Origin: Candidatus Krumholzibacteriia bacterium
GTDB taxonomy: Bacteria; Krumholzibacteriota; Krumholzibacteriia; LZORAL124-64-63
Length of the DNA stretch: 9,141 nucleotides
Direction: 5' to 3'
Assembly: GCA_029935695.1 (NCBI GenBank)
Contig: JAOZJV010000105.1
Location: 1-9,141, forward strand
The position numbers and the translations under genes are program-made. A model generated the notes under the pieces. The model worked only from the letters and a program-made list of their open reading frames with translations, did not search any database and was not told where the DNA came from. This document shows positions 1 through 6,400 of the stretch, one piece after another. Position 1 is the stretch's first letter, and every line of letters begins with the position of its first letter.

Positions 1-1
1 C

Positions 2-412
2 AGGGCGATGGTTTTTCCTGCCGGATACTCTGCATTGCCTTATGTGACAGCCATCTGCAAACCGACCGAGGCTGGTAAAATTCATGAAATTATTGTCCAG
101 GAATTGGCACGGCTTCAGATTGACCAACCAACCGATAGCGAAGAGTCAACGGCCAGAGCTGCGGTTCTGGGCCAGCTTGTTGAAGACTTGACGGATCCGG
201 AATCGGCCCGGGATTTACTGGCCGAGTTCGGTGGTTTTGGGAAAATACCTGAAAATATTCTGGGCGATCTCTGCCATCAGGAATATGGCATTCTGACTGC
301 GCGTATGCCGGACTATTTCAGTGCGAGCCAGCACGCCTGGACCATTGTGCTTGATATGTCTGTGGAGTTTGATGACAGCGGTGAAAACCCCTGGGTCAAG
401 GGTACTCAATAA
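2..412 (+). CDS. M16-family (insulinase/pitrilysin-like) protein, C-terminal fragment
   Basis: This is the 3' end of a gene whose reading frame is open to the left edge, so the first Met (base 8) is probably internal and the true start lies outside the window. The visible 136 or so residues resemble the end of an M16 C-terminal domain. A strand reading 'YVTAICKP' is followed by a helix 'KIHEIIVQELARLQ', then 'QPTDSEESTARAAVLGQL', which fits the family's usual pattern of a P-[ST]-x-x-E segment leading into an A-[KR]-A helix. Next comes 'PESARDLLAEFGGFG' and a final helix-strand unit. The zinc motif HxxEH lies in the N-terminal domain of active M16 proteins and cannot be seen here, so this could be an active peptidase or an inactive partner subunit. 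The gene is convergent with groEL and ends at TAA 410-412, just before a hairpin terminator. The family call rests on pattern recognition only. Confidence 0.7.
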   Translation, partial: RAMVFPAGYSALPYVTAICKPTEAGKIHEIIVQELARLQIDQPTDSEESTARAAVLGQLVEDLTDPESARDLLAEFGGFGKIPENILGDLCHQEYGILTARMPDYFSASQHAWTIVLDMSVEFDDSGENPWVKGTQ

Positions 413-434
413 CCGTAATCTTTTCTGGATTAAA

Positions 435-462
435 AAACGGCCCCTCCAAAGAGGGGCCGTTT
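435..462. terminator. Bidirectional hairpin terminator between the M16 gene and groEL
   Basis: A perfect 12-bp stem (435-446 with 451-462) encloses a 4-nt loop (CAAA). The core is CGGCCCCTC/GAGGGGCCG. On the minus strand the stem is followed by a run of U (complement of the A tract at 432-437), a classic intrinsic terminator for groEL, whose stop is at 494. On the plus strand only three T (460-462, part of the stem) follow, so it should be weaker for the M16 gene ending at 412. Its place between two convergent genes fits use in both directions. Confidence 0.9.
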
Positions 463-493
463 GCATCAACAGGGTCAAATGACCGGCAATGAT

Positions 494-2146
494 TTACATC
501 ATGCCGCCCATGCCACCCATTCCGCCCATGCCGCCCATACCACCCATGTCGGGCATGGCAGGTGCGTCACCTTCGGGCTCATCGGTGACACAAGCTTCGG
601 TGGTCAGCAGCATGGCTGCAATGGAAGCAGCGTTCTGCAGAGCACTGCGAGTGACCTTGGCAGGATCGATGATACCCTTGGCCATCAGGTCTTCGTACTG
701 CATGGTGGCAGCGTTGAAGCCAAAGTTGGCTTTCTTCTCGCTGCGCAGGTGAGCAACAACCAGGCTGCCTTCGATGCCGGCGTTTTCGGCAATCATGCGC
801 AGGGGCTCTTCCACAGCGCGAACCACGATGTCACGGCCCACTGCTTCTTCACCTTCAAGTTCCAGAGCCTTGATGTTTTTGGCAATCCGCAGCAGAGCCA
901 CGCCACCACCAACAACAATGCCCTCTTCCACAGCAGCGCGGGTGGCGCTCAGGGCGTCCTCCACGCGGTGTTTCTTCTCTTTCATTTCCATTTCAGTGGT
1001 GGCACCGACACGGATAACGGCAACACCGCCGGCCAATTTGGCCAGACGTTCCTGCATTTTTTCGCGGTCGTAGTCACTGCTGGTGTCTTCGATCTGGGCG
1101 CGGATCATGCTGATGCGTGCCTTCACGTCTCCAGCCTTGCCTTTGCCACCGACGATGGTGCTGTTGTCTTTGTCGATGGTGATCTTGGAGCATGAGCCCA
1201 GATCGGCAGTGGTGGTGTTTTCCAGCATGAGGCCGGCATCTTCACTCATAACACGGCCACCGGTGAGGATGGCAATGTCTTCGAGCATCTGCTTGCGGCG
1301 GTCGCCGAAGCCGGGTGCTTTCACTGCAGCAATGTTCAGGGTGCCGCGCAGCTTGTTGACCACCAAAGTAGCCAGAGCTTCGCCGTCCACATCTTCTGAG
1401 ATGATCAGCAGAGGGCGACCCATCTGGGCAACCTTCTCTAAAATTGGCAGCATGTCTTTCATGTTGCTGATTTTTTTATCGTAGATGAGGATCAGAGGCT
1501 CATCCATTTCAACGCGCATCTGCTCGGCGTTGGTCACGAAGTAAGGGCTCAGGTAACCGCGGTCGAACTGCATGCCTTCGACAACGTCCAGTTCCATCTC
1601 GGTGCCTTTGGCTTCTTCAACGGTGATGACGCCGTCTTTGCCGACTTTGTCCATGGCATCGGCAATGAGATCACCGATGGTGGTGTCGTTGTTGGCGGAA
1701 ATGGATGCCACGCTGGAGATGGTTTTTCCATCTTTGACAGGCTTGGCCATTTTCTTAAGGGCTGCAACACCAGCGACGGTGGCTGCTTCGATGCCCTTTT
1801 TCACGAACATGGGGTTGGCGCCGGCAGCCAGGTTGCGCAGACCTTCGTGGATCATGCTCTGGGCCAGGATGGTCGCGGTGGTGGTTCCGTCGCCGGCCAC
1901 GTCGTTGGTCTTGCTGGCCACTTCCTTGATCATCTGGGCGCCCATGTTCTGGAAAGAATCTTTGAGCTCGATCTCACGGGCGATGGTCACGCCGTCGTTG
2001 GTCACCAGAGGTGCGCCGAATTTCTTGTCCAGGATCACATTGCGGCCACGGGGACCGAGGGTGATTTTCACGGTGTTAGCCAGTGCGTCAACGCCTTTTT
2101 TGAGCTGGTCCCGTGCATCTTCATTAAATTTAATCAGTTTAGCCAT
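494..2146 (-). CDS. groEL: 60-kDa chaperonin GroEL (Hsp60/Cpn60)
   Basis: The 550-residue protein aligns in my memory with E. coli GroEL (548 aa) almost without gaps through the main body. GroEL forms the double-ring ATP-driven cage in the cytosol that refolds proteins together with GroES. Visible hallmarks are 'TLGPRGRN' near residue 30, 'NDGVT' with the Asp at about 51, the ATP-binding 'GDGTTTAT' around 85-92, the equatorial Asp in 'VEDALSATR' at about 397, and the chaperonin signature 'AAVEEGIVVGGG' at about 404-415. The C-terminus is the flexible Gly-Gly-Met tail, here five GGM units plus a final Met. The ATG at 2144-2146 has a strong Shine-Dalgarno AAGGAGT. It lies 66 bases downstream of groES in the standard groES-groEL order and probably shares its CIRCE-controlled promoter. 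No truncation or missing active-site residue was noticed. Confidence 0.99.
   Translation of the reverse strand: MAKLIKFNEDARDQLKKGVDALANTVKITLGPRGRNVILDKKFGAPLVTNDGVTIAREIELKDSFQNMGAQMIKEVASKTNDVAGDGTTTATILAQSMIHEGLRNLAAGANPMFVKKGIEAATVAGVAALKKMAKPVKDGKTISSVASISANNDTTIGDLIADAMDKVGKDGVITVEEAKGTEMELDVVEGMQFDRGYLSPYFVTNAEQMRVEMDEPLILIYDKKISNMKDMLPILEKVAQMGRPLLIISEDVDGEALATLVVNKLRGTLNIAAVKAPGFGDRRKQMLEDIAILTGGRVMSEDAGLMLENTTTADLGSCSKITIDKDNSTIVGGKGKAGDVKARISMIRAQIEDTSSDYDREKMQERLAKLAGGVAVIRVGATTEMEMKEKKHRVEDALSATRAAVEEGIVVGGGVALLRIAKNIKALELEGEEAVGRDIVVRAVEEPLRMIAENAGIEGSLVVAHLRSEKKANFGFNAATMQYEDLMAKGIIDPAKVTRSALQNAASIAAMLLTTEACVTDEPEGDAPAMPDMGGMGGMGGMGGMGGMM
503..547 (-). repeat. Coding (Gly-Gly-Met)n tail repeat of groEL
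   Basis: Five 9-base units encode GGM in tandem at the end of groEL, with third-base differences between units (GCC/ACC/TCC for Gly on the plus strand). This is the conserved disordered tail that projects into the chaperonin cavity. The third-base variation suggests selection on the protein rather than recent DNA slippage. On the plus strand the same bases read as a proline-rich frame, which is an artefact. Confidence 0.9.
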
Positions 2147-2152
2147 GATCTG

Positions 2153-2159
2153 ACTCCTT
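2153..2159 (-). promoter_or_regulatory. Shine-Dalgarno site of groEL
   Basis: On the minus strand AAGGAGT lies 6 nt before the groEL ATG (2144-2146). It is near-consensus, confirms the start and suggests efficient re-initiation after groES. Confidence 0.9.
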
Positions 2160-2212
2160 ATTTATGAGACCCGATAAAAACCGGGGAATTTTACTGAATC
2201 GTTGGTTCCGAA

Positions 2213-2503
2213 CTAGCCCAAAATGGCCAGAACATCACTTTCACGCAGGATCAGGTAGTCGTTGCCATCAACGGCCACTTCGGTGCCGGCATACTTGCCG
2301 TACAGAACGATATCGCCATTTTTGACTTCCAGGGCAACGCGGTCGCCGCCATCGCTGATGGTGCCGGGGCCAGTGGCCACAACTTTACCCTGTTGGGGTT
2401 TTTCCTTGGCGGTATCGGGGATAATGATGCCACCTTTCATGGTTTCCTGGGCCAGGGGTTCGATGATAACCCGGTCAGCCAAAGGCTTGATTTTAAGAGC
2501 CAT
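2213..2503 (-). CDS. groES: 10-kDa co-chaperonin GroES (Hsp10/Cpn10)
   Basis: The 96-residue protein has the usual family length (about 94-104). GroES forms the heptameric lid that closes the GroEL cage. The N-terminus 'KIKPLADRVIIEPL' matches the Cpn10 signature. The mobile loop spans about residues 17-34, and its GGIII segment (24-28) is the GroEL-docking strand. The loop is followed by 'GKVVATGPG', the roof segment 'GDRVALEVKNGD' and the closing strand 'GNDYLILRESDVLAIL'. The ATG at 2501-2503 has a purine-rich ribosome site (AAGGATGGAG) 7 nt upstream. It is the first gene of the groES-groEL operon, with a CIRCE operator and a promoter upstream. Confidence 0.99.
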   Translation of the reverse strand: MALKIKPLADRVIIEPLAQETMKGGIIIPDTAKEKPQQGKVVATGPGTISDGGDRVALEVKNGDIVLYGKYAGTEVAVDGNDYLILRESDVLAILG

Positions 2504-2510
2504 GGTATTT

Positions 2511-2520
2511 CTCCATCCTT
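2511..2520 (-). promoter_or_regulatory. Ribosome-binding site of groES
   Basis: The minus strand reads AAGGATGGAG, with two Shine-Dalgarno-like cores (AAGGA and GGAG). The GGAG core ends 7 nt before the ATG, which fixes the groES start at 2503. Confidence 0.8.
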
Positions 2521-2568
2521 GAGTTCGGGCCGGTTTCTGAGGCCAGCCGTTATAAAATCGAAACTGCG

Positions 2569-2595
2569 TTAGCAGTCTCGCCTTTCGATTGCTAA
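2569..2595. promoter_or_regulatory. CIRCE operator (HrcA-binding inverted repeat) of groES-groEL
   Basis: The sequence TTAGCAGTC (2569-2577), nine unpaired bases, then GATTGCTAA (2587-2595) has exactly the 9-N9-9 layout of the CIRCE consensus TTAGCACTC-N9-GAGTGCTAA. Each arm differs from consensus at one position. CIRCE is known as the binding site of the repressor HrcA, which needs GroEL for activity, so this predicts feedback and heat control of the operon. It lies 65 nt upstream of the groES ATG and just after the inferred transcription start, where HrcA would block initiation. No hrcA gene is in the window. Confidence 0.93.
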
Positions 2596-2604
2596 TAGTT
2601 TGGC

Positions 2605-2632
2605 AATATACGGCACATCACAGAGCCCGCAA
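2605..2632 (-). promoter_or_regulatory. Predicted sigma-70-type promoter of groES-groEL
   Basis: On the minus strand TTGCGG (2627-2632, -35-like, 3/6) is followed after 16 nt by TATATT (2605-2610, 5/6 to the -10 consensus). Transcription would start near 2598, directly against the CIRCE arm ending at 2595. That operator position supports the assignment despite the weak -35. Confidence 0.65.
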
Positions 2633-2668
2633 GGGAAAACCGAAGAAATTGAGGGATATTTGAGTTAG

Positions 2669-2696
2669 GTCTGCCATGGCTGCCAAAATGGCAGAC
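2669..2696. repeat. Perfect inverted repeat in the intergenic region upstream of groES
   Basis: Nine bases (GTCTGCCAT, complement ATGGCAGAC) pair perfectly across 2669-2677 and 2688-2696 around an 11-10 nt loop that contains a further TGCCA...TGGCA inverted repeat. It abuts the next hairpin (2696-2715), so the two stems could stack. On the minus strand it lies just downstream of the lipoprotein gene ending at 2737 and could help end that transcript, but it has no U tract in that direction. Confidence 0.6.
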
Positions 2697-2722
2697 ACCC
2701 TCATTACAGAGGGTGCTTTTTT
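2696..2722 (+). terminator. Hairpin with T6 tract, plus-strand orientation
   Basis: A 7-bp stem CACCCTC/GAGGGTG (2696-2702 with 2709-2715) with a 6-nt loop is followed by C and six T (2717-2722), the form of an intrinsic terminator for plus-strand transcription. No plus-strand gene is seen upstream, because groES and groEL run the other way. It may stop antisense transcripts or, together with the adjacent 2669-2696 hairpin, serve the minus-strand lipoprotein gene as a U-poor terminator. The structure is clear but its role is not. Confidence 0.6.
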
Positions 2723-2736
2723 GTCAAAAAGGCAGT

Positions 2737-3333
2737 TTAAAGGAGGGAATCGCCTTCTGCGATGATGGGAGGGCCAATCACAGTGAATGGCTCTTCCAGC
2801 AGAAGTCTGCGGTCCAGATAAACCCGGAACTTATACAACCCTGGCTCGCGGGTCTTCTTTTCAGAAATATTGAAGCGTGTCGCGAGGGTGAAATCAGGCT
2901 CGGCAGTGACCAGGGTATCAGATTTGACTTTGTGCAAATCTTCTGCGCTGAGCCAGTTGATGACTGTTTGAAACTCACCTTCTGCCCCATTTGCCTGACG
3001 CACGTCAGCATATTTGCGGAATATTTCCTTGCCGTCAGGACGGATCCAAACCAGATGCACGGTGTAGGGACGATCGGTTTGGACATTTTCGAAATCCACA
3101 AAAGCCCGCACGTAAGACTTTTTGGTCACTTTGAATTCCTGCCCCGCACCGATGCGGCGGCCACTCTTGCGGCTCACTTTACGGCAAAGGATCGTCTCCA
3201 CGGCAAAAGCATCATCAGGGCTTTCATCGGAAAGCTTGCTGGCCTGCAATTGCTGCACTTCATCACTGGTGCATCCAGAAAACAACAAGACAAAAGTGAT
3301 CAGAACAAGAGGAAGCAGAAGGCGGGATTTCAA
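2737..3333 (-). CDS. Predicted lipoprotein, beta-sandwich-like, function unknown
   Basis: I chose the TTG start at 3331-3333 because an AGGGAG ribosome site lies 6 nt upstream and the product then begins with a clean signal peptide: MKSR, a hydrophobic stretch 5-18, and a lipobox-like F-S-G-C with the acylated Cys at 21. The only in-frame ATG (3405) lies before the intergenic hairpin and would add 24 non-signal residues. The product is 198 aa. After a polar linker it has a beta-rich domain: 'SYVRAFVDFENV' (73-84), 'VHLVWIRPDGKEIFRKY' (92-108), and a closing 'PGLYKFRVYLDRRLLLEEPFTV' pattern (about 164-185). This resembles the 'W-x-x-[DP]-x-G-K ... G-x-[WY]-x-[VF]' layout of small periplasmic Ig-like domains such as DUF2914-type proteins, but I do not recognise the family firmly. 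The +2 Thr predicts outer-membrane sorting. It follows the giant C25-like gene by 78 bases and may be co-transcribed with it. Confidence 0.8.
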   Translation of the reverse strand: MKSRLLLPLVLITFVLLFSGCTSDEVQQLQASKLSDESPDDAFAVETILCRKVSRKSGRRIGAGQEFKVTKKSYVRAFVDFENVQTDRPYTVHLVWIRPDGKEIFRKYADVRQANGAEGEFQTVINWLSAEDLHKVKSDTLVTAEPDFTLATRFNISEKKTREPGLYKFRVYLDRRLLLEEPFTVIGPPIIAEGDSLL

Positions 3334-3339
3334 GAAATT

Positions 3340-3345
3340 CTCCCT
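3340..3345 (-). promoter_or_regulatory. Ribosome-binding site that decides the TTG start of the lipoprotein
   Basis: The minus strand reads AGGGAG, then AATTTC, then TTG. The 6-nt spacing is standard. No ATG in frame is compatible with a signal peptide, so this site is the main support for a TTG initiation codon. Confidence 0.75.
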
Positions 3346-3362
3346 GAGGCAAAGTTTTGGGC

Positions 3363-3391
3363 CGGACCACCAGCTTGTTGCCGGTGGTCCG
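3363..3391. repeat. Intergenic inverted repeat (possible weak terminator or mRNA stabiliser)
   Basis: A perfect 9-bp stem CGGACCACC/GGTGGTCCG (as a complementary pair, 3363-3371 with 3383-3391) encloses an 11-nt loop between the giant gene (stop 3412) and the lipoprotein (start 3333). Neither strand has a U tract after the stem, so full intrinsic termination is doubtful. It could attenuate read-through or protect the 3' end of the upstream message. Confidence 0.6.
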
Positions 3392-3411
3392 AACCCAGTA
3401 TTCAACGAACC

Positions 3412-6400
3412 CTACTTGAGCAGAGTCATTTTGCGGGTCAAGGTGCCACTATCGGTGTTCAACCGGTAGAAGTACAGCCCGGATGCAACCATTCCACCCT
3501 GATCATCCTGGCCACTCCACATTACGCTGTGGGCACCGGCAACCTGGCGTCCCTGAATCAGGGTGCGCACCAGACGGCCTTCCACATTGTAGATGCGAAG
3601 GGTCACATCCTGATCGGTGGGCACGGAGAATTTGATCTCAGTGCGAGGGTTGAACGGGTTGGGAGCGTTCTGGGCCAAAGCCACCCGACCGGCGGGCACA
3701 TCACCCACGGCACTCACGCCGCCAATGGTGAAGTTGGCAGCCGAAACGGCTTCAGTGCTGTTGCCGGCGGTGTCGTGACAGATGACCTTCACCCGGTTGG
3801 TGGAGCCAGCCAGGGCGTCCACTGTCCAGTTGAAAGAGCCATTCAAGGCGCCTTCGGCGATCACCTGGTCAAAGTCGGCGCCACCGTTAGTGCTTAACAG
3901 GATTTCCACATGGACCACACCGATGTCATCGCTCTGGTTCCATTGAATATCCAGCACGGATCCCACACCCACTGATTCGCCACCGTTGGGTGTCACTACA
4001 CTGACGGCAGGTGCTTCACTGTCGCTGATAAGCGGGAAGCTGGTCAGGTAGAAATCATCCACCCCGGCTTCAACTACAGAACCTTGTCCATAATCGCTGG
4101 CCACAAAGCGGAACTGAAGATTGCTGCCCAGGGTCATATGTTCGGCCAGCACAAAGTTCATTTCCTGCCAGGAGCGGTTGCTGGCTGAAGTATTTTCCAA
4201 TTCAATCCAGGTGCCACCTTCGTCCATGGCCTGGACAACCCAGCTGTCTTCGCCGGGGCTGTAGCCCGTGTCGTTGGTGTACCAGCGATGATACTGGACT
4301 TCCAAACCAGCATAGCTGCTGATGTCAAACAGGGGTGACTGAAGGGTGGTTGCTCCACCGTCCACGTCATTGACGCCCTGCTCGCCGCCAACCGGATCCT
4401 GACCAGTGATCCAGCACATGGTTCCGGGATCACTGTGGTCGTCTTCAGGAGAAATTTCCGTTTGACCACTCATAACTGCGTTGGGGTCGACATTGGTCCA
4501 GATACCGGAAGAGGCAGTGTCGCCGCCAATGCCACCTGTCCAATCAGTGGCATTTTCCATCTCAGCTGTGTAGATCAACGTAGTTTCGGCAATCATGAAG
4601 CTGTGCACGTTGAAAGGAGCGCCAGCAGGTTCAACGCTGCTGAAAGCAAGCAGATCGGTGCTGGTCATCCAGTACTGCACAAGGGACCCCATGGCCTGGC
4701 CGGGGATGGAGGCAATCCAGGTATCGGCAGAACCTTCAGGCTCGAGAGTCACTTCAAAAGGACCGCCGGAGGTGCTGGATGTGTAATAGAAATGGGTTTC
4801 CTGAATACCGCTGTAATCACTCACCTGGAAAACCACATCGTAGGGACCGGAAGTATCGCCGGTGCTTTCGGGCATGGACTGCAGGTCAAAGACTGGCCCG
4901 ACCATGTCCACAAGAGCAAAATCAACCACGGTTTCCATATCTTCCTGAATGACAACACCAAAAGTGGTGTCAGGAGCAAAGGAAGGATGGTGAATGGCCA
5001 CATCATAGGTGCCAATTGTCAGGTTGGTCTGGTACAGACCATCCACAGTGCTCATCAGACTCAGGCCTGTTCCCAGCACACTGACGGTGGCGCCGTCCAC
5101 AGGGTTGCCGTTGCCGGCGTTGGTCACGGCACCGAGCAATGTGCCCTGCGCCTGAGGAATCACCGTACGGAAAGTGATGCTGCGGCCATCGGCAAGAGGA
5201 GCCGCGCCATTGGGATGCATGTTGTAATAGCTGTACAGCACGGCATCGTCCCGGTCTTCATTCTGAATACCGACGGTGTGATAGCCGGTTTCAGCATCGG
5301 TAAGGTTCACTTCTTTGTAGTTGATGGTGATGATGCCATCGCCGGTGTCGCCTGCATTAAAGGCCGGATCCTGCAGAATAATCTGGAAGGTTTCATCCTG
5401 ATTACCGGAAGGACTGTAGGCTGTACCAACATTCTCCCACTGGAGCACCAGCTGGTGGTTGGCTTCATCATACCAGGAGTAAATCCCGCTGTTGCTGCTG
5501 CGCACATACAGATCGTCCCAGAAGGCAGCGATCATGTTGTCGGGAGTGCCTGCGCTGGGCAGGGTCCAGTTGCGGTAACTGCGAATATTGGTGGCGCCAA
5601 AACTGACCCAACCGTTGGAGCAGATGGACATCACCGTGAACGGCTTGCCATAATAGTTAAACGAGAAAGGCATATCCACGACCACAACATCATCCTGGTA
5701 GCGGCTGAAATCCGTCAGTCCCACACTGGTGCCAGGGCCGCCGTTTTCGGGAGCGATTTCTACCCAGTTGTATGTCGGAGCAAATTCATAGTCGGTGTCA
5801 GTGTTGTCGAAAGCATAATAACCGTGCTTGTCCGGACCCACAGGATCGGTGCTGACGCTGCTGCCAACAGTGACAAAAACCGGCAGACTGGCGGTTCCGC
5901 CTTCAGCGAAAACAAGATCCAGGACCAGATTGGCCACATGACCAGGATAGCACTCAACACCAGCATTGATGGTGAAGGTGTTCATGGTGTTGGATGATTG
6001 CGATCCTACGGCGATGGCGCCAAAGGTGCCGCTGTCGTCTGTGACGGTGAGCCAGCGGCTGTCAGAACGCAGGGTGGCGGTGATGCCACTTGTGGGCAAG
6101 TTACCACTATTGTACAGGGTGATATCCATATTGGCTGTCTGCCCCGGGTTGATGGAGCCAATACTGAGGTGATACCCCACCACTTGGCCTGCAGGACCCT
6201 GAACAACCAGGTCCACCAGTGATGACCATGTTTCAGAGCCATCGGTGGCCACCAGGTCCAAAGCAACAACCGAGCCTCCGGCAACGGCAGGATCCACATT
6301 CACCAGGTAGCTGTCCAGACCACTGGCGGTGTTGCCACTGCCAATGTAGCCATATTCAGACGAAGCCTGGTCCACGCTGACCAATTCGTTACTGCTGAAA

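Noticed and set aside
503..547. Short 9-base tandem repeats considered as a CRISPR-like or minisatellite array
   Set aside because: They encode the (GGM)5 tail of GroEL in frame, with third-base variation, and there are no spacers.
461..1195. 244-codon plus-strand frame opposite groEL with His/Ala-rich start
   Set aside because: It is the reverse reading of the GroEL GGM tail and equatorial domain, which is certain coding on the minus strand.
2713..3897. 394-codon plus-strand frame spanning the lipoprotein and the end of the giant gene
   Set aside because: It crosses two genes and their intergenic hairpin on the opposite strand, and its translation lacks any domain pattern.
4435..5997. 520-codon open frame on the plus strand inside the giant gene
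   Set aside because: It is fully antisense to a protein with clear domains, its translation is His/Gly/Val-rich without recognisable motifs, and it has no convincing ribosome site. It is a shadow of the minus-strand codon bias.
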